Of a DNA stretch of 64,000 nucleotides, positions 22,422-34,084 are shown piece after piece; the stretch's first letter is position 1, and each line of letters starts with the position of its first letter. The notes beneath the pieces were generated by a model. It had not been told where the DNA came from. It saw only the letters and a list, made by a program, of their open reading frames with translations, and did not search any database. The position numbers and the translations under genes were made by a program. The stretch is from assembly GCA_964035015.1 (NCBI GenBank), contig OZ035997.1, forward strand, positions 87,387,483-87,451,482, written 5' to 3'. This stretch comes from Corallium rubrum. Taxonomy: Eukaryota > Cnidaria > Anthozoa > Scleralcyonacea > Coralliidae.

Positions 22422-23998
22422 AGAGGGAAATCTTCGCTGCAGTCACCACCAAGCAAGATGCCTTCGATTCCCTGCTTGACAAGTACAACGACCTGCCTAA
22501 AGTTTTAAGAATTGGAGCGTTTATACAACGATTCATTTGGAATTGTAGGAGCCAACCCCGACAGAGGAAAAGTGGTCCAATCAACAATCAAGACGTTGAA
22601 CAGCAGAGGCTATGGTGGATTAAGCGGGTCCAGCAAGCAGCACAACAAGACACCCACTTCCAAGCTGATCAAATCCAGTTGAATCTTCAACGCAACGACC
22701 AAGAGATCTTGGAATGTCGTGGTCGAATAAGCGGAGAGTACCCGATATACCTTCCAGACAAGCATCCCTTCACATCATTGTTAGTCTACCAAGCACACCT
22801 TTCCACTCTTCATGGCGGTGTCGGATTAACTATGGCTAAGGTACGGGAGCGTTACTGGGTACCGCGACTTCGACGCCTCGTTAAGAAAATTAGAAAGGAT
22901 TGTCCCGGCTGTAAGAGATTCCAAACAAAGGCATTCCAAGCACCTCCTCCAGGAAACCTACCAAGTACCCGAACTGAGGGAACTATGCCTTTTCAAGTGT
23001 TAGGAGTGGACTTTGCTGGCCCAATCAAGTACCGAATCAACGCAAAAAGAGAAGGAAAAGCCTATCTGACCTTGTTTGCCTGTAGTTTAACGAGAGCTGT
23101 CCATCTGGAATTGATAAGGTCATTAGAGACGGAAGATTTCATCGCGTGCTTCAAGAGATTTATCGCAAGGAGGGGAAGACCAGAGCTGGTGTATTCCGAC
23201 AACGGGGCCACCTTCAAGGCTGCTGTGAAATGGCTACAAAAAGTGAGAGAAGATGAGCAGTTCAACAATTTCCTTGCGGGTCTAGCTATCAACTGGCGTT
23301 TCAATTTAAGTCGAGCCCCCTGGTGGGGGGGTCAGTTTGAACGACTTATCGGTTTGTTCAAGAACGCCTTCTACAAATCAATTGGGAATGGCATACTCAA
23401 GTGGTCGGAGCTAGAGGAAGTGGTGCTAGACGTGGAGGTCACTCTAAATAACCGTCCGCTTACTTACTTGGAAGATGACATTCAACAACCAGTGCTTACA
23501 CGAAACTCCATGATCCAGATCAACCCAACTTACATTCCTGAACTTGAATCACACCACATAGCTGACAAGGACCTGAAGAAACGTGCTAAGTTCCTCAGAA
23601 TGTGCAAGCAAGCTATGTGGAATAGATGGAGTCGAGAATATGTGCGAAGCCTACGTGAACAGCATCGACGAGCAGGAGGAAAGGAAACACCCTACCCAAA
23701 AATTGGAGAGGTAGTCATTATCCGAGATGAGCAGAAACCAAGAAACCTTTGGAGACTAGCTGTGGTAACCCAATTGATAAAGGGGAGAGACGGTGTTGCA
23801 CGGGGAGCAATATTGCAAACTGGCAAGAGTACCATGGAAAGAGCTATCCAACACTTATTTCCCTTGGAGTTGTCATGTGATCGGAAGCAGATCCCACCAC
23901 TGAACCCTGATGCCCCTGTATTCCACCCAAGAGCTCGGAGAGATGCTGCGGTGGCGGCTACAATGCGGATACAAGAAATAGCAGAAAACGAAGATTGA
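22334..23998 (+). CDS. BEL/Pao integrase and C-terminal domain (shifted frame)
   Basis: This frame lies at -1 relative to the Gag-Pol frame and overlaps it by 88 nt, so its true entry point is not an ATG but a frame change within 22334-22421. Homology to BEL/Pao polyproteins resumes near AAVTTKQDAFDSLLDKY. The zinc-binding H-H-C-C module is visible as AHLSTLHGG and CPGCKRF (about 22795-22920). The catalytic core has D in LGVDFAGPI, D in VYSDNGATF and E in GGQFERLIGLFK, a normal DDE arrangement. A C-terminal DUF5641-type domain follows (PKIGEVVIIRDEQKPRNLW near 23697). It ends at a TGA at 23996-23998. The shift may be a one-base mutation in an otherwise young copy or a programmed event; no classical heptamer is obvious in the overlap. 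Confidence 0.9.
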   Translation: MERGSYMVKKSSRMATRCNCRIHGGEAKVKREIFAAVTTKQDAFDSLLDKYNDLPKVLRIGAFIQRFIWNCRSQPRQRKSGPINNQDVEQQRLWWIKRVQQAAQQDTHFQADQIQLNLQRNDQEILECRGRISGEYPIYLPDKHPFTSLLVYQAHLSTLHGGVGLTMAKVRERYWVPRLRRLVKKIRKDCPGCKRFQTKAFQAPPPGNLPSTRTEGTMPFQVLGVDFAGPIKYRINAKREGKAYLTLFACSLTRAVHLELIRSLETEDFIACFKRFIARRGRPELVYSDNGATFKAAVKWLQKVREDEQFNNFLAGLAINWRFNLSRAPWWGGQFERLIGLFKNAFYKSIGNGILKWSELEEVVLDVEVTLNNRPLTYLEDDIQQPVLTRNSMIQINPTYIPELESHHIADKDLKKRAKFLRMCKQAMWNRWSREYVRSLREQHRRAGGKETPYPKIGEVVIIRDEQKPRNLWRLAVVTQLIKGRDGVARGAILQTGKSTMERAIQHLFPLELSCDRKQIPPLNPDAPVFHPRARRDAAVAATMRIQEIAENED

Positions 23999-24137
23999 AC
24001 AAACAATTGTGAAACCTTTGTCAAGTATTTCAACAACTTAAACTTGTTTGTTAAAATTATTTGTTATATAGTAAATCTAGTACGAGATTACGTGAGAGAT
24101 GAGTGTTAGCATGTATATCTCTAACGGGAATATACAT

Positions 24138-24144
24138 GGGGGAG
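24138..24144 (+). other. Polypurine tract of the BEL/Pao element
   Basis: GGGGGAG lies 2 nt before the 3' LTR, the position used to prime plus-strand cDNA. Confidence 0.7.
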
Positions 24145-24146
24145 TG

Positions 24147-24353
24147 TGTTCGAGATTGAGCTAAAAACAGACTACGTATTTCCGCCGGAAATAACACGCA
24201 TAGTCCTAAGCTAAAGACCGTGGGAACTGAGTTGTTGTTGTGCGGCCGTGCTTCGAGTGAGAGTATTAAACTAATCTGTGAACTGTGAACTGTGAATAAA
24301 ACCTTTAAAACCTTTTGTGATTTATCTTGGATATAAGCGAAAAGATTCAGGAT
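24147..24353 (+). repeat. 3' LTR of the BEL/Pao element
   Basis: 207 bp, two substitutions from the 5' LTR, followed directly by the ATCTT target duplication. Confidence 0.95.
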
Positions 24354-24358
24354 ATCTT

Positions 24359-25690
24359 GGCCAAAAGGATTGCAGGCTATGGGCACGAGCCACGAGATTA
24401 TGCAAATAACTGCAACGAAGTTTGGCTATTCTGTAAAAAATAATAAAAAAGATAAGGCAAGGGCTTATGGGAAGTTAACAGTATGACAAAATAGTTATAA
24501 AGGTACAAGCATGCAAGGTAGGGAGGCATGACACTGACAGAAGACCGAGGATCAAGTTCCAAATATGGTTAAGCACCACCCACCCACCCCCCACCCCCCA
24601 CCCCCACCTCTCTGAGTTGGAAAATTAAATAAAGCTCCCTATATTATGGTTGCTCACTCTATTATGCCCCTGCCTTAAATACTGTATACCACTCCCTCTA
24701 ATAAGCCCCTTTTGGCTTAAAATCAATAAGCCCCCTCTAGTTGAAACATTCTAATTTCAATATTAAAATTAGAAGTATGTTTAATAATATGGATTCACCA
24801 TTTGTGTACTCATGTACTGTATTTGTAGTTGGTTCATTGGGTCATTCCAGAAAACATCCACACCTCCCCCACAGAGGAAATGTGAAGTTGACCCCCTCCC
24901 CCCTTCGGACATCCTAGTACATTTTGCTATTATCAAAAGTAGATTTGCCCCCCTCCCCTCCCCTCCCCGGATGGCACAAATTTCCTCTGTGGGGGGCCCA
25001 TTGCTCTTTTGATTTGAATGTTCATCTTTGCAGCTCGAGAAATGCATGCAAACTTCCTGGCTTCACATTGTCTTGATGCAAAATCCAAATGATTATGAAT
25101 AAAGTAGATATCAAAAATCTGTTTGTTTTAATCACTTTAATACCATATAGTGGCAATAAGTGGCTGAACAGGGCATAGTTGCAATTGACTTCAGCTACCA
25201 AGAACGCTACCTCTATACATGGTACTATTAAATTATAATTATATTGATGCAAGTTTTTAGTAGAAAATATACAGTGACATACATGTATTTTTCATATCCT
25301 CACCAGATAAGGAAATTATGTAATAATGCAAAATGATATTATATCATTTTGCATTATTACATAAATAATTAAATATAAAACTAAAATTAATATATAAGCC
25401 AAAAATATTTAAAAATCATCAGTTTCTAGTCTGGATAAGTAAGTACGGGGAAGAAATATATATACAGTATAAGTCAAGTTCACTATAAATGCTTTTTGCT
25501 TCAGAATGAAAATGTTATTTTAATATAGCTCTGGAAAAGCACAGGCCATGTCCACACGTATGCGTTTTGCTTTTTATAGCGAAGCAAAAGCAACCTGCTC
25601 TTTATAATAGGGTCCATAAACGATTTAACATATTTTTGTTCATGAGGATACCATAGTTCACTTACCTTGATAATATTTCTTTTCGCAATT
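24359..25690. other. Intergenic sequence with C-rich runs and small palindromes
   Basis: No gene recognised. It contains CACCCACCCC-type runs (24570-24610), repeated 'AATAAGCCCC' motifs (24640-24740; similar motifs at 43213), an inverted pair at 24866-24996 (CCCCCACAGAGGAAATGTG with its complement), and the perfect palindrome at 25317-25363. Confidence 0.55.
25317..25363. repeat. Perfect AT-rich palindrome
   Basis: TATGTAATAATGCAAAATGA and its exact complement meet with essentially no spacer, so the DNA could extrude as a cruciform. Confidence 0.9.
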
Positions 25691-25699
25691 GTGTTTCTC

Positions 25700-26190
25700 C
25701 AGCTCAAATTTATAATCTTGGCCAGCAAAAGTCTTCGGGCTTGATCGTATTGACATGTCGCCGTCGCCGAAAAGCCGATTGCTTTCCGTGGCGCCAAAAA
25801 TGTCGGTTTCTATTGATTCCTCACGAATGAGAGAACGAACGAAATCACAGTCGGAATATAAAGCGGTCTGAAAGTTAGCTGCGCTTCAGGGCACCGCAAA
25901 ACTTTCAGGGCACCACAATCTTGGTCTAGAAGACAAAACTCCCTCAAAACTCTTCGGACTTGATGAAATTGACATGTCGTCGAAAAGCCGCCAAAAATAA
26001 CAAATTCATTTCCGTTTGTTTTCCGTGGCGCCAAAAATATCGCTTGCTATTGATTTATCTGTGGCGTTCAAAACATCGTTAAAATGTCGCGTCAAAAATA
26101 TACTATTGATTCCTAACGAACTCACACACGGAATATAAAGCGTTCTGAAAGTTGGCTGCGCCCGCAAGCCAACTTTCAGGGCACCGCAAT
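25700..26190. repeat. Imperfect direct repeats
   Basis: Three degenerate copies share GACATGTCG...GAAAAGCCG, TTTCCGTGGCGCCAAAAAT, CGGAATATAAAGCG(G/T)TCTG and CTTTCAGGGCACCGCAA. They are non-coding; open frames here merely cross the repeat. Confidence 0.65.
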
Positions 26191-26209
26191 GATTTGTGTC
26201 AGGCTCTCT

Positions 26210-27440
26210 TTCAAGAGAGATACTCAGGTTACAATCTCTCTCCTCCGCAGAGGCGCGGGCACGCGGGCGAGGGAGAAGACGCGCGAGGAATGATGGGAAG
26301 AGGGAAAGAAAAGTGCCAGATAATGTTGTCAATATGGCGCCCAAATTCCGTGATGGACTAGGCACCAGACTCGGAATTTCAATATATAATCAAATTTAAC
26401 TTACGGAAAAGTTGGAAATCCATAAATTGTGAATAAAAGACACATTTAAATTGCTGGCAGACAATTCTCAACTCGAGAATGTTAATATTGTTACACAAGG
26501 ACAGGATTTTCCAGTTTTGAATTATGCAATTAAACATGTAAACAAACGCTAGCCGAGAAAGTTTATATCAAAAGACACTGAACTGTTGTAAACATAGATC
26601 TTACCTATGATAAGTTGCACGTAGACGTGTGGGACGTTTGCGAGCTTGGTGTAATGTAGAAAGTTAGCGCTGCATGTTCGTCGGCTTTGTTTATCAACGA
26701 TTCAACGTTCGATATTAAAACGTTTGTCAGTCTGGCAGCGTTTCGAATTTTTTTATTCGTTCCGCAGGTGATTTCCATAGAAGAATTCAGAACTAGTAAC
26801 ATCCAGAGCAACATTCTAGACTTAGATCTTGAAGAAAACATTGTACTTCGTGCAAAGTATCGTCGCTATCTCCCATGACCAGAGAACCGCCGATTTGTTA
26901 CTTTACTGAAATCTCTTCGTATTCAGTTCGTCTGCCGACTTGAAATTCGATGTTAAAAAATCCTTCTCCGGCGTACTTGCACTTATTGCAAAGCATTCTA
27001 TATCTTCTTCTGCATTATGGTTATCGTAAAGAGAATAAAGAAGTCTAAATTAATTGAAATATACTTTATATCTAAATTGATTTAAAATGGCAGATACGTA
27101 AATAACAGCAAAAATCAAATAAATTGATGTAATCGTACTATTTCTTCACGAAAATCGTCATGCTAACCTTTGATACTTAGATCTTGAAGGGAGTGCTGAA
27201 TTCCCCCCCCCAATCATTGGGTTTTTATGCCATTTAGTAGCACTTACCGCAGAACCGCAAATCCTGCCACAGAACCGCACATTATCTGGCAGAGGCTTCT
27301 CGCCTCTTCTCGCCGCTTTTTCCACCTTCCCGACGTTCCCCGCGCGCTTTACGATAGCCCGCGCGCCTGCGACAATTGCTTGCAACTAACCAGAATAGAA
27401 GCCTCTGCGGAGGAGAGAGGGTTACAATTCAACTGTCTGG
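26210..27440. mobile_element. Possible inverted-repeat element
   Basis: Left segment 26227-26250 (GGTTACAATCTCTCTCCTCC plus GCAGAGGC) and right segment 27401-27428 (GCCTCTGCGGAGGAGAGAGG then GTTACAATTC) contain inverted complementary blocks, and CGCGCG-rich GC islands lie just inside each. The interior of about 1.1 kb has no recognisable protein. A target duplication was not found, so this is tentative. Confidence 0.4.
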
Positions 27441-27441
27441 A

Positions 27442-27532
27442 CATCTTTAAATAGTCGTTTGAATCTTTAAATAGTCCTAACCTAGCAACGTGGGTTTCAA
27501 TTTCACTCCGCCGTGAGAATAACAATTCAACT
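27442..27532. repeat. Second copy of the ATCTTTAAATAGTCG module
   Basis: Same orientation as 16852-16952. It is bracketed by two direct copies of AATTCAACTGTCTGGAC (27426 and 27525). Confidence 0.8.
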
Positions 27533-27537
27533 GTCTG

Positions 27538-27882
27538 GACAGGAAGTCCCGCTTGATGACGGGAAAATCGTTCGATTTCGATAGGAAATCTTGCAATTTA
27601 TCGCTAATCGAACTCGTAGTGAGAAGAATAGCTATCCATTTTCCTTTTTTTGGCAATAACTAGGCTTTCGCTTTAGAATTTGGGACAGAAACTGAGCATT
27701 GAAATTGTTCTTGTTGTGAGCTGAGCCTTTCAAAGCCTCTAAACCAATCAGGAACTCCGTCCTGATTCAGGACGGACTTACGTCATCAGTATGGAATTTT
27801 TACTCTCGAGTCGCAGACGTCTCTCTCGGGGGTTCGCGTTTCACCGGGGCGCCCGATGTGAGGCGGCCGTATTCGCAGGCTA
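27538..27882. repeat. Long repeat, inverted copy of 16520-16851
   Basis: It reads ACAGGAAGTCCCGCTTGATG at the left end and TATTCGCAGGCTA at the right end, the complement of the 16.5 kb copy with a few substitutions and small indels. The two copies are about 11 kb apart and face each other across the BEL/Pao insertion. Confidence 0.85.
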
Positions 27883-29081
27883 GCTCGCTAGCTGCACCAA
27901 TGTTTTGCCGGTCTTGTAGCTCGTTCAATCCAGCTTTATCACCAAGCTGGCGAACTAGCAGCTAACTTACGGTGTCTACCGAATCTAGCACTGTAGCACT
28001 GTAGGTTATTTTGTACTTTTTAACAAACGCTTATAAATATGTGCATTGCTATCGTTGCCCGAGTGAACGCCTGAGCAAGCAGGCGTCTTGTTTACTTAAG
28101 GTAACTAGAAACTAATTACGTGCTTTCACTGCTCAAGTTAACTTTACATTTTTCGCAACTTCTTCAAGAGATTTTGTGAAAAATAAATAAACCAGGGAAA
28201 GATTGAGTTTCAAAACAGTTCTTACCAAAAAAGTGCTTGAAAAAGCGCTTGAAAGTATTGAAGTCTAGCCTAGTTTCTTTCTCAGATGTAGCAACGCCAA
28301 AACGACTGCAACAGGTTGGTGATTTTTTTAATAAAGTCTAAATATTTGACATCTTCTAACGTCATGGGTTTCTAAGGCTTACGTTTACACGGTACTGGAC
28401 GAATTCGAGACCGGTCTCGAATTCGTCCTATTTCGCCGTGTGACATGCATGCGCAACCGTACTAATTCGAGACTGTTCCAAATTTTTCTGCCTTGTAAAC
28501 AGGCGGAACCGTACTGATTCTAGACCGGTTCCCGGTTCCGAATTCGCCCGGTACCGTGTAAACGGGCATATACTATATGTTAGTTTTGAAACGCGAGTGA
28601 CGTCATTATAGATGTTATTATAGTAATATAGTTAAATTTAAGACGCACGCCTCCGGGTTTCTAGCTATTGCGTGACACAGGGCGCTTTACTCGAGCACAA
28701 TGAGTCACTGTGAACGCTGTTGCGAGAAGAACTGCTAGGCATTTAGCCATATCTACAAATCTATCTACGTTGAATCTACGGTGGATTCGGACGCAATTCT
28801 TGGTGCGTGTGTAAACCAAAGTGAGTTTAACTTTTATATTTTATTGTGGCATCATTGCGTTACTTAGACATTGCTCGTATGTGTTTGCATGAATCATCAT
28901 TTAGTTTGTTTATTGCATGGAACCTTTAAGCAGCATCGAACTGTTTAGCATGATTGCATGTGCATGAAACGATATTATTACTTGTATGAATTGCTAAATG
29001 TTGTAGTTGCGTGTCGTATAGATAACACGCGATATATTTAGTATAGCTATTGTTATTGTCATCATGTTCTCTAGTTCGAAC
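27883..29081. other. Intergenic sequence with one MITE-like repeat
   Basis: At 28381-28565, ACGTTTACACGGTACTGGAC and its inverted counterpart GGTACCGTGTAAACG bound a short non-coding repeat; inside is the palindrome CGAGACCGGTCTCG. The rest shows no gene. Confidence 0.55.
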
Positions 29082-29155
29082 CTACTCCACGCTACTCCAC
29101 GCTACTCCACGCTACTCCACGCTACTCCACGCTACTCCACGCTACTCTACGTTAT
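29082..29155. repeat. 10 bp tandem repeat (CTACTCCACG)n
   Basis: About seven units with decay at the right end (CTACTCTACGTTATTCTAC). Confidence 0.9.
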
Positions 29156-29954
29156 TCTACTCCAGTCCATCACCTATATCGTCTACCTAGTCTATCGCGT
29201 ACCTAGAATCTATCTACCGCAACGTTGTTGTCAACCGTATTTGAACATTTGTACTGTATTAAAGTTTATATATTAACTGTCTGTGTACGCGTTCTATGCA
29301 AATTCTGATCTGTCGAGTTCGAAATATCTGCGCACCGTCTACCCAAATGTTATCTTATGCGACTCAGTAACGTGTTTCACCTTTTTCTGTCCGTGAGATT
29401 ACACTATATACTAAAGAGGTTTCCTGCTTTGTTTAGGTTACCGAACTTTAAAGAAAGTAGTTACATGTAATCGTTACTTTTTTGAGTAACTTTACCATTA
29501 ACTTTACCATGCATTAATATGGCGACAATCGTCGAAAGAGCGAAAAACCTCTAGGAGTCTAGGGGTTCTGGTGACATATCCCCCCGGAAAAGTTTTGATT
29601 TTTTAAGGCTGTGAAACGCTATTTCCTGTATTGTTTGGGCAGTTTTAACAAAACAATATTGTAGAGGACACACATTTCCATTCATAAGGACACATTTTCG
29701 TTTTACAAGGATCACAAAGTGCATGTAAGTGTTACAGCACTACATGGGGACGAACTTGGTTGCTATATATGCGTGTTTTCATTGGTTGTGGCCATGAGCT
29801 ATTAGAAGGCATATATATGGACACCTTAGAGATCACTTCAACTGACTTGCGTTTGTCATTTTTCAAGCCCCAAAATCTGGCAAGAGTTTGGATAAAAACC
29901 TTTTAAATTTCTGTATTGTATAAAAGCACTACAGTAGATTCCATTGTTTTGTTG

Positions 29955-30044
29955 TCTGTTCAGTTATAGATGCACAGAAGACGTAACGTGGTAAGAACAT
30001 CAGATCGACTGCGTTGTGACATCTGTGCATCTATAACTGAACAG
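29955..30044. repeat. Hairpin repeat with 22 bp arms
   Basis: CTGTTCAGTTATAGATGCAC and GTGCATCTATAACTGAACAG are perfect inverted copies around a loop of about 45 nt. Confidence 0.75.
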
Positions 30045-30261
30045 AGAATTAACGGCAAAATGGAACCTATTTGTTAATTATAAAATAACCGGAAGTAAAT
30101 GAACGACAACACGCACTCTGATTGGCTATTGAGTCAAACAAGCGTGCAATTATCTTTAATCTTTAAACTTATTTTGACACGGTAGCCTTTCAGTTTTCTG
30201 ATTTTCAAAGGGCCGTGTTTATAAAATACAATAATAAATACAAATGAATTCTAATAACAAT

Positions 30262-30273
30262 TACTAACTAATT

Positions 30274-30306
<33 letters not shown>

Positions 30307-31262
30307 GATATACTAAATCTGCTAATATAATAATATACAATAAAAATAAAATACGTCTTGTAGATGTATATGAGATAATTACATCAATAAAATTATCGAG
30401 GTTAATCAGAGCTCTCGATAATTTCAATCGGTAGTTTATTCCACGACGTAGCTCCGCGATAGGAGAAGCTGGTTTTCAAGAAGTTTGTTTTGGGTTTTTC
30501 TAAATAGAGTTTTCGATCATTGCTTCTTAAATTGTATGGATTATTATTATGACTAGTAACGAATAAGTTTGATAAATAATTTGGTGTCATATTTTGTAAG
30601 GCCTTGAGTGTCATTAAATCTTCTCGTTTTTGCAGAATAGTTTTAATTGGTTCCCGTTTTAGTTTTTGGTAAATATCGTTTGATCTGACTTCATAAGTCG
30701 AACCCGTTACCACTCGAGCAGCTCGTTTTTGCAATTTATATAATTTGTCAATATTTGTACAATAACCATCATTCCATACGGTCGAGCAATATGTAAAGTG
30801 GGGTAGAACAAGTGATTTATACATTTTTAGTAGTGTATCTTCAGGTACAAAATTTTTTGCTCGTCTTAAAAGAGCGATAGCTTTAGAAATTTTTTTGCAT
30901 TGAATATCACTATGTTCTCTCCACTTTAGCTGTTCGTCAATAGTTACTCCTAAAGTTTTTTTATGTGGTACTCTTTCTATGATTTGGTCACCAATAAATA
31001 TTTTTAGGTTATGTGAGGTTTGATTCAATCGTAAAGTCCCGCGAGTCGAGATAAGGCTGGGAATCGAGCCTATGCCTAGACCCAATCAGCATGTATTCAG
31101 TTTTTCCTTTGTTTAGGGTTAATTTGTTAGCAGTTAGCTATTTGTGTACGTTTTCCGAATCTATATTAATCTTATTTTCAATATCTGAGAATGACGATCC
31201 CTGGCAAGTTAAATTGGTGTCATCCGCAAACACTGAAGTCTTTGTTTGTAATTTGAGGTAAG
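30262..31262 (-). pseudogene. 5'-truncated non-LTR retrotransposon (LINE), reverse transcriptase 3' half
   Basis: Read on the minus strand, the fragment starts within the reverse transcriptase at the catalytic FADDTNL motif (about 31213-31236). An in-frame stop lies shortly after, followed by a frame change at about 31085. An open stretch of 227 codons (31085-30402) then carries the thumb and C-terminal region: TLGVTIDEQLKWREH, a LPHFTYCSTVWND block and the ending FSYRGATSWNKLPIEI. This is the usual 3' part of CR1/L2-like LINEs common in aquatic invertebrates. It ends in a (TTAG)n microsatellite tail (30262-30306), typical of CR1/L2-type insertions. Truncation upstream of the RT core plus the internal stop make it inactive. 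Confidence 0.85.
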
Positions 31263-32118
31263 TTTATAGATTTCGCATCACTTTATTCTAACAGCATCAC
31301 ATTAGTCCTGTTTACCTTCTCCTCACGAATTCTATTAAACTTCACGAATTCTATTAAACTTTAACTAAACTTAAACTTTATATATTTATTTAATATTCAA
31401 CATATGTCTTCATAGATTGAGTTTAGATTTAGTGAAGACACCATGCATGCACAGAAAAATCTCGCACACAGCAAGAGTCATAGTCGTGACCCATCTGCAT
31501 TCCAGGAATTCAGCTGTAGAAATAGACACGCCAACAACTACCTGTAGCCGAACTTACAAGGGTCAAGGATATTTCATGGAAAAATAATCACTCTAGAATC
31601 AGTAGAAATGTAGTTGAAATTTAGAGTCGGAAATGCCATTTCCTGCATTCTGAGATGTGATTTTTAACATTCTGAGGGTTGCTTTTTAAGAACATTACTG
31701 AGTGGCAGTGAGTGCTTAATATAGCTGCTTTGAATGATTGAAAAAACCCTCAGATTGTAGTACATAACAAAGCTTATTTTTCATGTGCCTCGGTTTCCTT
31801 TGTTCTTTTAGGGGAAAATATTCAATAGCCCCTGACAAAGCAATAGATTAATATTACCCTCTAATATTCCCCTCTAAGGCTCTAATATTCCTCTCTACCA
31901 TTCCTCGCTATAATATTCTCATCTAATCTTCCCATTTAATATCCCCCGCACCACTCCTTATCTTATGAAATCCTGCCAACCTCGCCATCTGAAAAATATA
32001 AAGTACGTTATTTTGAGGCCCCTTGTGGATATGTGTTTATTCACCTCGGGCTTCACCCTTGGTGAAAAAATCACATACCCCTTCATGGCCTCAAAATAAC
32101 CTATATATAAACCAAAAA
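31263..32118. other. Intergenic AT-rich sequence
   Basis: No gene recognised. It has degenerate TCTAATATTCC repeats (31850-31945) and a hairpin at 32006-32101 whose arms are CGTTATTTTGAGGCC and GGCCTCAAAATAACC. Confidence 0.5.
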
Positions 32119-32473
32119 TAAACATAAAATTGAAACTCAAAATATGAGCTAAAAACAAGACAACAACTGAAACAGTGATATTTCGATTTTATTACAAAAT
32201 CATCATCAGACCAAGTGACTAGAATGAAATATCTACGTTCTATATATACAAGGATGGATAAATTTTAGAATTTTGAATTTTCTTATCTTGCCGTTAACCG
32301 TTGTAATATAACTCTAGTGATTTTAATCCTAGTTCACCATCCTTGTATATATAGCATGTAGATATTTGATTCTAGTCACTTGGTCTAATGATGATTTTGT
32401 AATAAAATCGAAATATCACCGTTTCAATTGTTGTCTTGTTTTTATCTCATATTTTGAGTTTCAAGATGTTTAT
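32119..32473. repeat. Foldback repeat with about 140 bp arms
   Basis: The arms at 32119-32262 and 32338-32473 are inverted copies sharing CAAGACAACAACTGAAAC, TTTCGATTTTATTACAAAAT and CATCCTTGTATATATAG-type blocks. The middle is about 75 nt and non-coding. Confidence 0.85.
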
Positions 32474-32705
32474 TTTCAGCTTATGCTTTGTCTTGTATTT
32501 TTTCAAAATATTGTCTGCTGTGCTGTGTGTTTGGTTTTTTTTTTGTAGTGCATAGTTTACATTTTTTGGGCACCCAAACCAGTGTACCGGCATCTCAAAA
32601 CCTCTGGATACAGCCCTGAATGGTCAATGGTCAGCCAGGTTACTGGCCAGGTGGCCGGTTAGTTCAGCGGTGTATATCAATGCAGAATGATCAAATCAAA
32701 CATGA

Positions 32706-32903
32706 ATCCATGCAGTCAGTCAGTCAGTTAGTCAGTCAGTCAGTCAGTCAGTCAGTCGGTCGGTCGGTCGGTCGGTCGGTCGGTCGGTCGGTCGGTCGGT
32801 CGGTCGGTCGGTCGGTCGGTCGGTCGGTCGGTCGGTCGGTCGGTCGGTCGGTCGGTCGGTCGGTCGGTCGGTCGGTCGGTCGGTCAGTCAGTCAGTCAGT
32901 CAG
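32706..32903. repeat. Tetranucleotide array (CAGT)n-(CGGT)n-(CAGT)n
   Basis: About 50 units. CAGT units form both edges and CGGT units form the core. Reading frames across it give SVSQSVGRSV repeats, which I regard as non-genic. Confidence 0.97.
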
Positions 32904-33194
32904 CGTTGTCTCGTCACCCGGCATACATACGGCACACGCAATGATGTTCACTGGTATCTGGTGCGTCAGCTGTCAGGAAAAGTTCGTAAAAATGACCGAA
33001 AGTTGTAAATTTCTGAATATGAAAAGGATGATTAACGAAAAGGCAAATACCACTCCGCCAAAACTTTGTGGATGAGTAGATGATTTCTTCCCGCCAAAGA
33101 TCTTTGGTGGGAGGGGCCTGGAATGCAGTCGAGTTAAGTCGTGATCTTCCACAATAACATTTGCATTTATCAGGGGCCACGGAGCGTCTTTTAA

Positions 33195-33226
<32 letters not shown>

Positions 33227-34084
33227 GGGGGGGGCTAAACAGGAGCAGATCGCGAGTGGCGTAGGTGCGAGTCTTCCTAGGGGGGTCCGGGGCATTCCCC
33301 TCCCCCCCCAAAAATGACTGATTTTCAGTCAGTTCAGAAGTTTATAAAATTTCATATTTTGGACTGTTTTGGACTGTGTTTTTTTTATGTTGACAACGTA
33401 CGTACAGCATTTGGGGGGAAGATTGTAAAGAGTTTTTTATCACTAATCAAAATTCTCAAATCATGCCGTGTTTAACTGTTTCTAATAATTTTAAACCTAC
33501 ATGCTTCGCAGATGATATGTGTTGACAGACTAGCCCAAATTAAGATGTCCATTTTCTTATGCATTGAGTTTTTTTATTATAACTTTTCTTCTCCCATAAG
33601 ACAAACCACATATTTTAGATCCACAAAAACCCCCACAAAATCTCATTTTAAAAGAAACCACAAATCTCATTTTAGAATCAACAGTTTATACATGCAAACC
33701 ATTACCTAACCCTCCCCCCCCCCCCCACCACCACCACCACCAACACCTCCACGGCCCCTGTTTATTCTGTAAAAATTATGAAGTCAAGGAGAAAGTTACA
33801 AATGAGTGAAAATCATCAATTCATTGCAGACACCAAAGGCTGCTGAGTGTAGGCCCCATATAAGTTATATGCAATGCCACTAATTAAAAATCATTGTTAT
33901 CCTGAGTGAGTGAGTCATACTGGATTTTCATGCTTGCTGAGCTTATAATACAAAAGATACTGCATGACACAGTAGCCCAACCTGGCCCCAAGATTTACTA
34001 GGCCAGAGGCCTTCTGCATGAAATTGTGACTGGTGTTTTTGATTTTGCAGTTGATATTTTCTGAAATTTGTTTCTAGCTACACA
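32904..34084. other. Intergenic sequence upstream of sulfite oxidase
   Basis: It holds a TG tract plus a 25 nt G run (33196-33234) and a C run followed by CCA repeats (33713-33750). No gene recognised. A TTTCTAG acceptor-like site precedes the sulfite oxidase ATG at 34085, so a 5' UTR exon may lie upstream. Confidence 0.5.

Larger units (their letters stand above)
18465..24358 (+). mobile_element. BEL/Pao LTR retrotransposon with 5 bp target duplication
   Basis: Two 207 bp LTRs (18470-18676 and 24147-24353) flank a gag-pol region. ATCTT is duplicated on both sides (18465-18469 and 24354-24358), as expected for BEL/Pao integrase. The LTRs differ by only two substitutions that I can see, so the insertion is recent. 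Order: LTR, primer-binding site (18680-18697), gag with three CCHC knuckles, DTGS protease, reverse transcriptase, RNase H, integrase, DUF5641-like tail, purine tract (24138-24144), LTR. The protease-RT-RNaseH-integrase order and A17/DUF1759/DUF5641-type segments are those of BEL/Pao. The one visible defect is a frame change before the integrase. Confidence 0.95.

Noticed and set aside
32620-33075. Open frame with SVGRSVG repeats
   Set aside because: Product of the tetranucleotide array; no start, splice or domain support.
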